A DNA stretch of 64,000 nucleotides, taken from Clostridiaceae bacterium (lineage in GTDB: Bacteria > Bacillota > Clostridia > Oscillospirales > Acutalibacteraceae). Below the pieces are notes generated by a model. It was given only the letters and a program-made list of their open reading frames with translations, was not told where the DNA came from and ran no database searches. The translations under genes and the position numbers were made by a program. This document shows positions 41,382 to 50,502 of the stretch, one piece after another (positions within the stretch are counted from its first letter, which is position 1; every line of letters starts with the position of its first letter). The stretch spans positions 213,602-277,601 of the forward strand of contig JAUMVO010000001.1 in NCBI GenBank assembly GCA_030530095.1, given 5' to 3'.

Positions 41382-42650
41382 TTATCTCAGTTTCGCTATA
41401 AATCTGACGGTGTGTCCGTTGTCGCACAGCGCTTCGATTGAGCCGCGGTGCGCTTCGGCGATGCTTCGCGCTATCGACAGTCCTATGCCGAAGCCACCCG
41501 TCTGCGAGTTGCGCGACTTGTCCGCTCTGTAAAAGCGGTCAAACAGCTTGTCAAGTTCGCTTACGTCTATGCCTTCGCTCTCGTTTTCGCTCGTTATCAC
41601 TATACCTTTTCTGTCCTTTTCGAGTGAGAACTTAATCGGTGTGCCCTCATCGGCATACTTGATAGCATTATCGAGCAGTATCGACGTCAGCTGACGGATT
41701 GAATATTCGTCGCCGCTGTAGCGAATTGCAGGCGCAACGCTGATTTCGAGCGCGTGTCCCGACTGCTCGGCAAAGTCCGAAAACGACCCGGCAGTTTCGC
41801 GCACGGCGTCGCTGACGTTGAAATCCCTGACGTTTAAGGGCGAGTCCTCCTCGTCCATTTTTGAGAGAGTGACAAGGGAATTTACAAGCTCGGTCAGCTT
41901 CTCGGTCTGAGCCTTCGCCTTGTCAATCCATTTCTGCTTTCCGACCTCCATTTCGAGCACGCCGAGACTTGTCGAGATTACGGTAATCGGCGTTTTCAGC
42001 TCGTGGCTTGCGTCGGTGATAAACTGCTTTTGCTTGCGGTTGCTTTCAATAACGGGCTTGATTGCGCGCTTTGAGAAAAGTACGATAAGTACGCAGATAA
42101 GCGCGCTGCATATCACGGTTGCGGCGATTGAAAGTATAAGAACGGAAACTATCGAGCTTATCTCCTGACTGTCATCAAGGAATACCGCCATATAACCCGA
42201 ATCCTGCCTGACTACGCTGTACTTGTAACCGCTTGTGAAGCCGTAGCCCTCGCCGTGTTTAACGGCGATATCCAGATATTCCGCAGTATCGCTCTGGGTT
42301 ACGGCGGCGATTTTATCAAGATTGCTTCTTGTCAGCTCGCCGCTTTCGTCGTAGCAGAGCACGAAGAAGCGCGTTGAAAACGGAGTTTCCGCGTTGAAAT
42401 GTCTGTTGTCAAACGCAGGCATACCGAAATCGCCTTCGGGCGGGGTTTCGCCGTTGCGCGCGGGCATACCGCGTTTATCAAAATCGGGAATCATACCCTC
42501 ATTGGAGGTTATCATTTCAAGCGTTGCATTGAGCTTTGAATTGACGGAAATGAAGTTTGCGGCATTAACGATAATGCAAAGCAGCACCATAACCGAAACA
42601 ACGGCAACGGCTGAAATAAGTATGAATTTCTTCTGCAGTTTTTTAATCAT
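41382..42650 (-). CDS. Sensor histidine kinase
   Basis: The 422-residue kinase has a membrane helix (10-32), an extracytoplasmic sensor of about 130 residues (with the sequence GMPARNGETPPEGDFGMP), a second helix (about 170-192), then HisKA with DASHELKTPIT and a HATPase domain (N-box LLDNAIKYA, GFGIGLSIA). It is expected to phosphorylate the regulator encoded just upstream; the genes overlap by 8 nt. Direct repeats of the type bound by such regulators lie in the nearby 44.9-kb promoter region. Confidence 0.93.
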   Translation of the reverse strand: MIKKLQKKFILISAVAVVSVMVLLCIIVNAANFISVNSKLNATLEMITSNEGMIPDFDKRGMPARNGETPPEGDFGMPAFDNRHFNAETPFSTRFFVLCYDESGELTRSNLDKIAAVTQSDTAEYLDIAVKHGEGYGFTSGYKYSVVRQDSGYMAVFLDDSQEISSIVSVLILSIAATVICSALICVLIVLFSKRAIKPVIESNRKQKQFITDASHELKTPITVISTSLGVLEMEVGKQKWIDKAKAQTEKLTELVNSLVTLSKMDEEDSPLNVRDFNVSDAVRETAGSFSDFAEQSGHALEISVAPAIRYSGDEYSIRQLTSILLDNAIKYADEGTPIKFSLEKDRKGIVITSENESEGIDVSELDKLFDRFYRADKSRNSQTGGFGIGLSIARSIAEAHRGSIEALCDNGHTVRFIAKLR

Positions 42651-43323
42651 TTTCCGCCTCCAGAATATAACCTAAACCGCGGTTTGCGTGAATGGCGGTC
42701 TTTGAGCCGATTGAAGAAAGCTTTTTGCGGAGATTTGAAATGTGCACCCATACAACGTTGATTTCTGCGTCGGAATCCCAGCCCCATACTCGCTCCATAA
42801 TTCGGTCAGCGGAAAGTACGGTTTTAGGTGAGCGCATAAACAGCTCCATTACCTGAAATTCACGTCCGCTGAGTCTTACCGATTTGCCCGTATTGCAAAG
42901 CAGCATATCGCTGCCGGGATTGAGCGAAATATCGCCGAAGGTAAGTGTTGACGGCTTGTATTCCTCACGCCTTCGCAGTATCGCACGCACACGGCTTAAC
43001 AGCTCGTCAACCTCGAACGGCTTCGGCAGATAGTCGTCGGCACCCGAGTCGAAGCCCGTTATTCTGTCGTCCTTTTGGGCCTTTGCGGTGAGCATCATAA
43101 TCGGCGTTTTACAGCCGTCCGCACGCAGGCGGCGCAGAACCTCGATACCGTCCATTTTAGGCATCATAACGTCGAGTATAATTGCGTCATACTCGTCCGC
43201 ACCCGCATATTCATAAGCCGACAGTCCGTCGTTTACGGTATCAACGGTAAACTGATTCTTTTCAAAAAACACCGTCAGAGCCTCGGCTAAATCAAGCTCA
43301 TCCTCGGCTATGAGTAAGCGCAT
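42643..43323 (-). CDS. OmpR/PhoB-family response regulator
   Basis: The 226-residue regulator has a receiver domain (acidic pair ED at 7-8, phosphoacceptor Asp in IILDVMMPKMDG near residue 51, MLTAK, and the Lys of PKPF) and a winged-helix C-domain (RLSGREFQVMELFM, WVHISNLRKKL, RGLGYIL). Members bind pairs of direct repeats spaced 11 bp. The ATG at 43323 follows GGGAGTTGAT. The likely target is the divergent VTC/DUF4956 and beta-helix lipoprotein promoter region. Confidence 0.94.
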   Translation of the reverse strand: MRLLIAEDELDLAEALTVFFEKNQFTVDTVNDGLSAYEYAGADEYDAIILDVMMPKMDGIEVLRRLRADGCKTPIMMLTAKAQKDDRITGFDSGADDYLPKPFEVDELLSRVRAILRRREEYKPSTLTFGDISLNPGSDMLLCNTGKSVRLSGREFQVMELFMRSPKTVLSADRIMERVWGWDSDAEINVVWVHISNLRKKLSSIGSKTAIHANRGLGYILEAEND

Positions 43324-43376
43324 AATATCAACTCCCGATTTGATTATAGTATAAATTCTGATAAAAATCAAACTCA

Positions 43377-43410
43377 GACCGAAGACAGGCTTCGGTCTTT
43401 TTGTTTGTAT
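43377..43410. terminator. Hairpin between DUF4956 and the regulator gene
   Basis: AGACCGAAG/CTTCGGTCT with T-runs on both strands; probable terminator of the DUF4956 operon. Confidence 0.7.
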
Positions 43411-43447
43411 AATTTATAGGAGAAAAGATGATGAAAAAATCTTATAT

Positions 43448-44128
43448 TCAAAGTGTTTCCTTCTCGCTTACCTTACTGCAGGTAATGTTGAGATTTCCGT
43501 TTCTTGTGCGAAGCTCGTCGATAAACGCCTTGGGTATTTCCTTCGATTTAAGAACTATTGAATACTGAAGCTCATACAGAGTTCCCATATTAGAGGTCTT
43601 GACCTTTTCAAGAGTCGCCCTTTCGGTGTACTGAGTGAACAGATCGTCAAAAATTCCGTCGTAATCAAGATTTTCGGGAATAGTGATTTTCAAGCTTCGT
43701 TCGGCCCTGTCGCCGTCTCCGAATTTCACGAGATTGAGCAGGAGCATAAACGCTCCGATTATCACGAAGAAGAGAATTGCAAGCGTGACATAGCCCATAC
43801 CCGTCGCAAGACCTATTGCCATCGCAAGGAAGATAGCGCCGATTTCCTTTGCCGTTCCGGGAGCCGAGCGGAAACGGACCAGCGAGAATGCGCCTGCCAC
43901 CGCTACGCCCGCTCCGATATTACCGTTGACGAGCATTATAACTACCTGAACTATTGCGGGAAGTACTGCAAGCGTAATTGCAAAGGATTGCGAGCAGCGG
44001 TTCCTGAACATATACACAAGTGCCGTCAGAATACCGAGCACGATTGAAACCGCCGTGCAGATTAAAAAGGTTGACATCGTAATAGATGTTGTTATTACAG
44101 AAGAAAATGATGTTAATGCGTTAAGCAC
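43448..44128 (-). CDS. DUF4956 membrane protein
   Basis: The 226-residue protein has about five N-terminal transmembrane segments and a conserved loop GAFSLVRFRSAPGTAKEIGAIFLAMAIGLA typical of DUF4956, followed by a soluble C-domain. It is repeatedly found next to VTC-type genes. The start is GTG at 44128 after AGGAGG, overlapping the VTC gene by 8 nt. Confidence 0.9.
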   Translation of the reverse strand: MLNALTSFSSVITTSITMSTFLICTAVSIVLGILTALVYMFRNRCSQSFAITLAVLPAIVQVVIMLVNGNIGAGVAVAGAFSLVRFRSAPGTAKEIGAIFLAMAIGLATGMGYVTLAILFFVIIGAFMLLLNLVKFGDGDRAERSLKITIPENLDYDGIFDDLFTQYTERATLEKVKTSNMGTLYELQYSIVLKSKEIPKAFIDELRTRNGNLNITCSKVSEKETL

Positions 44129-44858
44129 TTAAAAGCGCCTCCTTTGTGAATATTGTTTTGTTGCCGGCAAGTATGTGCCTTTTGTAGCACTCGCCGTATT
44201 TTGAAAATGAGGTCGGATAGATTTTGAATTCGCTGAGAAGTCTGCTTAACCACAGGGGGCAGACGCCCGGAATTTTGATTTCCATAAGAATACTGCCGCT
44301 GTCAATAATCGGCTCGCCGTAATCGCCCGACTGAAGGCTGAGATTTTCGAGCCTGTAACGCAGATTTGTATCAAAGGTGATGCGAAGGTCGGAGTTTTCA
44401 ATTCCCTGATACGCTTCTCTGTCGTATGCTATAAAGACCTTCGGCGTTGCATGGTAGAATTGCCGGAAATAAGCGATTTCGTTTGAAATCTGATTATTCT
44501 GAGCTTGAGTACGAAAACCGTTGAGTAAGCATTGCGCATTGAACGGTGTTGTCGTAATCCTTCTTTTATATACAACTCCGTCGCACTTCTTTTTTAATTC
44601 TACAAATACGTTTGAATCCGCGCCGGGAACGCCGTAGCTTCTGACTCTGAGCTTCTCTTTGTAAATCGGCTTTTCAAGCGAAGCTCTTATTAGACGGTAA
44701 TCGTCCGTGTCGTAGTATATATTACATAATGTATATGTCGGGTACTCGTCCGCTTTAACGTAGGGTGCGAGCCTTTCCTTAAACAGTCTGTACTGATCGG
44801 GGGTTAAAAAGTATTTCTTTTCGTATCGCTCGAAGCTGGTTTTGATTGCCTTGCCCAT
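44121..44858 (-). CDS. VTC-domain (polyphosphate polymerase-like) protein
   Basis: The 245-residue VTC/triphosphate-tunnel protein has basic and acidic tunnel residues: EKKYFL at the start, KLRVRSYG, VFVELKKKCDGVVYKRR, and MEIKIPG near the end. Eukaryotic homologues make polyphosphate. Bacterial ones of this type occur with DUF4956 and CotH or beta-helix lipoproteins, and their product is uncertain. It is the first gene of the minus-strand pair, from the mirror-image promoter. The start follows AAAGGAGG. Confidence 0.88.
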   Translation of the reverse strand: MGKAIKTSFERYEKKYFLTPDQYRLFKERLAPYVKADEYPTYTLCNIYYDTDDYRLIRASLEKPIYKEKLRVRSYGVPGADSNVFVELKKKCDGVVYKRRITTTPFNAQCLLNGFRTQAQNNQISNEIAYFRQFYHATPKVFIAYDREAYQGIENSDLRITFDTNLRYRLENLSLQSGDYGEPIIDSGSILMEIKIPGVCPLWLSRLLSEFKIYPTSFSKYGECYKRHILAGNKTIFTKEALLSA

Positions 44859-44883
44859 GTGTGATACCTCCTTTGTTGCCCTC

Positions 44884-44964
44884 AGTATAAAATCGCAACC
44901 TAAAGAGAACCTAAAGATAAAAACTTTTTTTCTTAAGGTTGGCTTAAGGTTGGCGTTTTACAAT
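44884..44964. promoter_or_regulatory. Divergent promoters with mirrored 11-bp direct-repeat boxes
   Basis: Minus strand: TTTAGGTT at 44915-44908 and again at 44904-44897 (11-bp period), 7 nt, then TATACT (44889-44884). Plus strand: TTAAGGTT at 44933-44940 and 44944-44951 (11-bp period), 7 nt, then TACAAT (44959-44964). The repeats replace the -35 region on both sides with the same geometry, as in PhoB-type activation. The adjacent OmpR-family regulator is the likely binder. Confidence 0.75.
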
Positions 44965-45040
44965 TCAGTCACAGGCACGGGAGGTGTCCCGTCCGGTATT
45001 ATGAAATGAACACAACCCTTAACTCAAAGGAGGAGTTAAT

Positions 45041-46297
45041 ATGAAAAAACAGTATAAAATAACGGCGCTTATCGTTTCACTTGTGCTTATGGCGTTTGCG
45101 CTGACGTCCTGCACGCTGACAAAAAGCGCTTCTTCAAATGAAACCACTACCGCATCTTCATCGGGCGAATCGGTAACAGGCGCCGACATTGACACGCTTA
45201 TTAATGAAAACGATGTTTCGGTTACAACTGATGGCGCAACGGCGATAGTATTAAACGGAAACTCCGTTCAGATAAACGGAAGCGGAGCCGCCGCTGACGG
45301 CACAACGGTAACGGTTACGTCGGGCGGAACCTATGAAATCAGCGGAACTCTTACCGACGGCAGAATAATCGTAAACGCCGACGGTGAAGAGGTAACACTC
45401 ATACTCAACAACGCTGATATTACCTGCTCTTATTCGAGCGCAATCTTTGTTTACGAAGCGAAGTCGGCAACGGTTTATCTTGCAGACGGCTCTCAAAACA
45501 CGCTTTCTGACGGCAGCAGCTACAGCTATAACGACAGCTACTCTTCAGAAGCTGACGAGGAGCCCAACGCCTGTATTTATTCAAAGGACGATCTCGTTAT
45601 CGCGGGCAGCGGCAAGCTCAACGTAAACGGAAACCTGAATAACGGCATTACAAGTAAAGATACGCTTTTAATCGAGAACGTCACACTCACAGTCAAGGCC
45701 GTAAATACGGGTATCAAGGGTAAGGATGACCTTGTCATAAAGAGCGGCGTTTATAACCTCGACTGCGACGGTGATACAATTCACGGCGATAACAGCACGA
45801 CAATACTTGACGGCACGTTCAGCCTGACAAGCGGCGACGATGCAATTCACGCCGACAACACCCTCACAATTCAGGGCGGCACCTTTACAATTACCGCACA
45901 TGAGGGACTCGAGGCAACAATAATCGTCATAAACGGCGGCAAGCTTGAAATCAACGCAAGCGACGACGGAATCAATGCGGCTCAGAAGATTGACGGCGTT
46001 ACACCGACCGTTAAGATTAACGGCGGCGAAATCACAATCAATATGGGACAGGGCGACACCGACGGAATTGACGCAAACGGAAATATCGAAATCAACGGCG
46101 GTATGGTCAATGTCAACGCTCAGTCACCCTTTGACTACGACGGTACGGGCACAATAAACGGCGGCACGGTCTATGTCAACGGCAGCCAGGTAACTTCGCT
46201 CTCCAATCAGTTCGGCGGCGGCATGGGCGGTCAGATGCCAGGCGGCGGTATGCAGGGAGGACAGCCCCCTCAGGGCGGCAGAGGTCCCCGCGGATAA
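45041..46297 (+). CDS. Cthe_2159-like carbohydrate-binding beta-helix lipoprotein
   Basis: The 418-residue lipoprotein has a signal peptide with lipobox LTSC near residue 24, then a Ser/Thr-rich spacer. A right-handed beta-helix built of short Asn/Gly/Asp-rich rungs follows (GNLNNGITSKDTLLIENV, GDDAIHADNTLTI). The layout matches the Cthe_2159 family, which binds calcium and acidic plant polysaccharides. The tail is Gly/Gln/Pro-rich. It is divergent from the VTC-DUF4956 pair and shares its regulatory boxes. A surface role in attachment is inferred. Confidence 0.85.
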   Translation: MKKQYKITALIVSLVLMAFALTSCTLTKSASSNETTTASSSGESVTGADIDTLINENDVSVTTDGATAIVLNGNSVQINGSGAAADGTTVTVTSGGTYEISGTLTDGRIIVNADGEEVTLILNNADITCSYSSAIFVYEAKSATVYLADGSQNTLSDGSSYSYNDSYSSEADEEPNACIYSKDDLVIAGSGKLNVNGNLNNGITSKDTLLIENVTLTVKAVNTGIKGKDDLVIKSGVYNLDCDGDTIHGDNSTTILDGTFSLTSGDDAIHADNTLTIQGGTFTITAHEGLEATIIVINGGKLEINASDDGINAAQKIDGVTPTVKINGGEITINMGQGDTDGIDANGNIEINGGMVNVNAQSPFDYDGTGTINGGTVYVNGSQVTSLSNQFGGGMGGQMPGGGMQGGQPPQGGRGPRG

Positions 46298-46311
46298 TAG
46301 GATATAATCAG

Positions 46312-46348
46312 AAAAATCTGTTGCTTTTATAAAGCGACAGATTTTTTA
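46312..46348 (+). terminator. Terminator of the beta-helix lipoprotein gene
   Basis: AAAATCTGTTGCTTT/AAAGCGACAGATTTT with a G-U pair, followed by TTTATTAT. Confidence 0.85.
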
Positions 46349-46388
46349 TTATGCCCGTCCTAAAATGTAGCGGAAAGGACTGATTGAA

Positions 46389-46733
46389 ATGAAAGCTTCG
46401 GCAAACGTCGAAATCAAGGTTGACAGAAAGACCGTTACCGCTTATCTGTCGGGTGAAATCGACCACCACAACGCGCCCGAGCTGCGCCGTAAAATCGACG
46501 AAGCGGTAAACAACAGACTGCCCGAATTGCTGGTGCTCGACTTCGGAGCGGTGAGCTTTATGGACTCGTCGGGTATAGGGCTCGTCATGGGCAGGTACAG
46601 GCTTATAGAGGGTCTGAACTGTAAAATGTATATTATTAATCTTTCCGGACATGCTTATAAGGTGATGCGGCTTGCGGGACTGGAAAAAATTGCCGTTCTG
46701 CAGGAAAAGAAAAAGGAGGTAAGTGCAAAATGA
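46389..46733 (+). CDS. spoIIAA: Anti-sigma F factor antagonist SpoIIAA
   Basis: This 114-residue STAS protein carries the phosphorylated Ser in FMDSSGIGLVMGRY. Unphosphorylated, it frees sigma F from SpoIIAB in the forespore. First gene of the spoIIA operon; its end overlaps spoIIAB by 4 nt. Start after AAAGGAC. Confidence 0.95.
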   Translation: MKASANVEIKVDRKTVTAYLSGEIDHHNAPELRRKIDEAVNNRLPELLVLDFGAVSFMDSSGIGLVMGRYRLIEGLNCKMYIINLSGHAYKVMRLAGLEKIAVLQEKKKEVSAK

Positions 46734-47167
46734 AGGTGCTCAACGAGGTGAAAATTCAGCTTGAAAGTAGGTCGGTTAACGAGGGCTACGCGAGAGCCGC
46801 GGTGTCGGCTTTCGTCTGTCAGCTCGACCCGACGCTCGAGGAGTTGAACGATATCAAGACCGCAGTCAGCGAAGCGGTAACGAACTGTATAGTCCATGCC
46901 TATAAAAATCAGGTCGACATAGTTTACATAAGCATAAAACTCTTTGAAAACTCGACTGTACAGATTAGCGTCAGGGACAGAGGCTGCGGAATTGAGGACG
47001 TTAAAAAAGCTATGGAACCGCTCTACACAAGTGCGGGTGAGGACAGAGCGGGTCTGGGCTTTTCTGTTATGGAGAGCTTCTGCGACGGCGTGAAGGTGCG
47101 CTCAAAAACGGGCGCGGGAACAACGGTGACGCTGACTAAAAAAATCAGGGGCAGAAGCGCTTATTGA
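46730..47167 (+). CDS. spoIIAB: Anti-sigma F factor SpoIIAB
   Basis: This 145-residue GHKL kinase has the N-box AVSEAVTNCIVHAYKN and the ATP-lid motifs VRDRGCGI and RAGLGFSVME. It binds sigma F and phosphorylates SpoIIAA. The stop overlaps the start of sigF (TGATG). Confidence 0.95.
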   Translation: MKVLNEVKIQLESRSVNEGYARAAVSAFVCQLDPTLEELNDIKTAVSEAVTNCIVHAYKNQVDIVYISIKLFENSTVQISVRDRGCGIEDVKKAMEPLYTSAGEDRAGLGFSVMESFCDGVKVRSKTGAGTTVTLTKKIRGRSAY

Positions 47168-47820
47168 TGACCCGTGAGGAATTTATAGAGTCAAATCTGG
47201 GACTCGTTCATACCTGTGCAAACAGGTTTCGCAACAGGGGTATTGAATATGAAGAGCTGTATTGTGCAGGCTGTCTCGGACTTGTGAAGGCGGCGGACGG
47301 TTTCGACGAAACGCTCGGCTATGCCTTTTCTACTTATGCCGTGCCCGTGATACTCGGCGAAATAAAACGCCTTTTCAGAGAGCAGGGTGCGGTTAAGGTC
47401 AGCCGTTCTCTTAAAGAAAAATCCCGTCTTGCGGTCGCGGCGTTTGAAGAGCTCAGGCAAAACCTTGAGCGAGAGCCGACGGTCGGCGAGCTTGCAGAAA
47501 AACTCGGCACCGACGAATACGAGGCTTCACAGCTTATCAACATTTCTGCGCCTCCGATTTCACTGACCGATACCGACGAAAACGGCGACAGACAGCTGGA
47601 TATACCCGTAGACTTCGGCGAGGAGGAAATAGGTAATTCCATAGCCCTCAGTCAGGCGTTAAGCACGCTTGACGAACGCGACCGTCAACTTATAATTCTG
47701 CGTTATTACAGGGGACTGACGCAAGCGGTGACCGCCGAAAAGCTTTCAATGACTCAGGTTCAGGTTTCACGCCGCGAGAGAGCGCTGCTTCTGGATATGC
47801 GCAAAAAGCTGACGGGTTGA
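47167..47820 (+). CDS. sigF: RNA polymerase sigma-F factor
   Basis: The 217-residue sigma-70-type factor has region 2 (EELYCAGCLGLVKAADGFDETLGYAFSTYA, core binding and -10 recognition), region 3 and a region 4 HTH (GLTQAVTAEKLSMTQVQVSRRER). It directs the first forespore-specific gene set. Operon order and overlaps are those of spoIIA in Bacillus and Clostridia. Start at ATG 47167, inside the SpoIIAB stop. Confidence 0.94.
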   Translation: MTREEFIESNLGLVHTCANRFRNRGIEYEELYCAGCLGLVKAADGFDETLGYAFSTYAVPVILGEIKRLFREQGAVKVSRSLKEKSRLAVAAFEELRQNLEREPTVGELAEKLGTDEYEASQLINISAPPISLTDTDENGDRQLDIPVDFGEEEIGNSIALSQALSTLDERDRQLIILRYYRGLTQAVTAEKLSMTQVQVSRRERALLLDMRKKLTG

Positions 47821-47845
47821 AAAATGTAATAAAATATGATATAAT
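47817..47845 (+). promoter_or_regulatory. Promoter of the DUF5696 gene
   Basis: TTGAAA (47817-47822), 17 nt, TATAAT (47840-47845); the -35 box overlaps the sigF stop codon. Confidence 0.88.
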
Positions 47846-47885
47846 ACCAGCATATTTTTACTACCGATACGTGGGGTAAACGTTT

Positions 47886-50111
47886 ATGAACGGTAAAAAC
47901 AAGGGTATTTTAAGAATATTATCGCTTTTAATTGTGACTGTGATGCTCGCTTTAAGCCTTACGTCGTGTAAGGGCTCGGCGGACGTCAGGGCGGTCAGGG
48001 CTTCCTCGGTCAATATAACCGAGGCGGCATATTCGGCGCGCTCAAATCACGTTTCAAGCGACGGCAATCTTATCTACGTTGCAAAATCCGGACTGCTTGA
48101 GCTCTATTTTGACAGCGTAACTTACAGCGTTGCAATTAAAGATACGAGCACCGATAAGCTTTGGTACAGCCTTCCGAAGGCCGATATCAGCGACACCGAA
48201 TGTCACGCAAGCGTCGTTTCGCTCTGCGTTTCCAATGGCAGCGAGACCTATTATCTCAACTCGCAGGACAACAGCGTCGCCTTCTCAACGGCGAGCTTCA
48301 AGCCGATTAACAACGGCGTTTCCATAACCTATGATATGGCGCCCGACAGCGAGACTGCAAACAAGAGTTTTGAGAGTCTTACCGATAAGGATGTATATGT
48401 TTCGGTTACCGCCGTATTCACATTAAGCGACGGTGCCTTCTACGGTAAGATTAACTGTTCAAATATACTCGTTTCAAAGGGCTATACCGTCGAAAATATT
48501 GACTTTATGACTTATTTCGGTTCGAGTGAGAACTCGGGTGAGAACGACTTTCTTTTCGTTCCCGACAACTGCGGTGCACTCGTTAAGACGGGCGTTGCCG
48601 ACGATAAGTTCACCGAGGAGAGAAGCTACGATATTTACGGCGCTAACGTCGCTCTGGGAAGCAGCGAAAGCGCTCAGGCACTGTTCCCGTGCTTCGGTAT
48701 AAAGTCGGGCGATAACGCGTTTGCCGCTATCATACTCGGCGGCGAATGCCTTGCGAGCGTCAGGGCTCAGCGCAGAAACGGCGCGGGCTCGTTCAACCGT
48801 GTTTCGGCACGCTTCAATATAACCGATACCTGCAGCGACCCCGACGGTTCAGGCAGGAAATATACGGGTATCACCTATGCGGGTGATATCAATATCTGCT
48901 ATCGATTTCTTTCGGGCAAAAACGCAGATTATTTCGGCATCGCTTCGGCGTGCCGTGAGGTGCTTATAAGACAGGGTGTGCTTTCGACCGAGATACTTGC
49001 CCCGTCCGAGCATATTCCGCTCGTTGTCAGCGTTCAGGGAGCCGCGACCAAGAGGGGCGCACATTCGTATAAAAAGCTTTCGACCTTTGAGCAGACGCAG
49101 GAGCTGCTAGAGGGACTTAAGGCAAAGAGTATAAACAGCATAACGCTTCGCTACTGCGGAATTCTTGACGGCGCCGATACTCAGGACGCGATTTCGGACG
49201 CTTCCGTAATCCGCTCGCTGGGCAGTAAAAAGGATTTTGAAGCGCTTTCGCAGTACACCAAAACCCAGAAATTTAATATGTATCTCGATATTGCCGTTCT
49301 CTCGTCGAACAAAAGGAATTCATCCGACGAGGCGAGAACTGCTTACGGCACAAAAACCCCGTACAATGTTACGGGCAACTATGAGCTTTTCGGCAGGGGT
49401 AAAAAGCCCGCTATGAACGCTCTGACCGTTTCGGACATCTCCGACAGTCTTGTTTCGTTCCTTACAAATACCGAAAAATACAATTTCGACGGCTACTGCA
49501 TCAACGACGCGGGCAGGGTGCTCTATTCGGATTATTCGGGCGACGCCTACACACGTTCAGGCTCGGCTTCGGCTGTAAGAACGCAGACGGCAGTGCTTTC
49601 CAACAATCATAAGATAATGATTGAAAAAGGCAATTTCTGTATGCTGTTCAACGCCGACGCGGTTATCGATCTTCCGAGAAATACTTACTACGAGCAGAAC
49701 GACGGCTACGTTCAGATACCGTTTGCCGAAATGGTGCTTCACGGCATCGTCAACTACACTCTTGAGCCGATTAACCTTGAAGCCGACACAAAGGCGGCGC
49801 TTCTCAGATCGCTTGAGTACGGCGCGCTGCCGAGCTTTGAATGGGTTTGCACCAAGGTCGGCGACGAGGCGTTTGACGCACAGTTCTACTATCAGGATCA
49901 GCTCGCAACGGCTGCCGAGTATTATGCAATAGCCGACGAGGCTCTGGGCGACCTTGCGGACGCGAGAATTACGGCGCACTACAAGGTTCAGAACGGAGTT
50001 TACTGCACCGAGTTCAACAACAGTACGCTCCTGTACCTCAACTATAACGAAGAGCCCGTCACGGTGAATTCGATTACCGTTCCGGCGCAGTCGTGCATAA
50101 GAGCAAACTAA
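47886..50111 (+). CDS. DUF5696 lipoprotein
   Basis: The 741-residue secreted lipoprotein has a signal peptide with lipobox SLTSC near residue 28. The central part has an EHIPLVVSVQGA stretch followed by a TIM-barrel-like pattern (STFEQTQELLEGLKAK, NSITLRYCGILDG, and later FDGYCINDAGR). That is the arrangement of DUF5696 proteins, probable surface glycosidases of unknown specificity. The stop is followed closely by a terminator. Confidence 0.85.
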   Translation: MNGKNKGILRILSLLIVTVMLALSLTSCKGSADVRAVRASSVNITEAAYSARSNHVSSDGNLIYVAKSGLLELYFDSVTYSVAIKDTSTDKLWYSLPKADISDTECHASVVSLCVSNGSETYYLNSQDNSVAFSTASFKPINNGVSITYDMAPDSETANKSFESLTDKDVYVSVTAVFTLSDGAFYGKINCSNILVSKGYTVENIDFMTYFGSSENSGENDFLFVPDNCGALVKTGVADDKFTEERSYDIYGANVALGSSESAQALFPCFGIKSGDNAFAAIILGGECLASVRAQRRNGAGSFNRVSARFNITDTCSDPDGSGRKYTGITYAGDINICYRFLSGKNADYFGIASACREVLIRQGVLSTEILAPSEHIPLVVSVQGAATKRGAHSYKKLSTFEQTQELLEGLKAKSINSITLRYCGILDGADTQDAISDASVIRSLGSKKDFEALSQYTKTQKFNMYLDIAVLSSNKRNSSDEARTAYGTKTPYNVTGNYELFGRGKKPAMNALTVSDISDSLVSFLTNTEKYNFDGYCINDAGRVLYSDYSGDAYTRSGSASAVRTQTAVLSNNHKIMIEKGNFCMLFNADAVIDLPRNTYYEQNDGYVQIPFAEMVLHGIVNYTLEPINLEADTKAALLRSLEYGALPSFEWVCTKVGDEAFDAQFYYQDQLATAAEYYAIADEALGDLADARITAHYKVQNGVYCTEFNNSTLLYLNYNEEPVTVNSITVPAQSCIRAN

Positions 50112-50126
50112 GAATAAGACAAGTTA

Positions 50127-50156
50127 AGGCTCCCTCAAAAAGGGAGCCTGTTTTTA
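50127..50156 (+). terminator. Terminator of the DUF5696 gene
   Basis: AGGCTCCCT/AGGGAGCCT with loop CAAAA, followed by GTTTTTAT. Confidence 0.9.
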
Positions 50157-50159
50157 TCA

Positions 50160-50445
50160 CGCCAAATCGGAGCTTGTCGGGGCGAAAGCTTGATAGGACA
50201 CCAGCCTCCCTTGTCAAAGGGAGGGGCAATTCCCCTGTGAGGGGAAATGTCACCGAAGGTGACAAAAGGGTGAGGCGGCACGCTCCAAGTGCGCCGTACG
50301 GCGGTGGAGGGATTCCTTTTATTGTTATATCAAGCTTTCTTGAATCCCCTCGCCAGCGTTCGCTGGCCCTCTCCCCTTTAACAAGGGGCGCTGTTTTGCT
50401 CAATCAAACTCAGCGATAAACTCAAATTTATCGGGATTGATTGCA
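50160..50445. repeat. Dispersed palindromic repeat, copy R2
   Basis: It begins AAATCGGAG and ends CTCAAATTTATCGGG. The internal modules CCTCCCTTGTCAAAGGGAGG, GCCGTACGGC, a shared TTATTGTTATATCAAGCTTT block and CCAGCGTTCGCTGG match copy R3 (58905-59125) in inverted orientation. Compared with R3 it has an extra central insert (about 50227-50295) that contains its own hairpins. No gene in 50112-50502. Confidence 0.85.
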
Positions 50446-50450
50446 ATAAA

Positions 50451-50485
50451 CAAACGGGCAGTTGACCTGCCCGTTTGTCTGTCAA
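50451..50485 (-). terminator. Terminator of cysK
   Basis: CAAACGGGCAG/CTGCCCGTTTG stem, with T-rich sequence on the minus-strand side. Confidence 0.8.
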
Positions 50486-50502
50486 TATATTATTGCGTAT
50501 TG

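Noticed and set aside
46312..46389. Sigma-H promoter or Spo0A box before spoIIA
   Set aside because: No convincing TGTCGAA-type box or sigma-H motif could be placed in the short gap, so none is listed.
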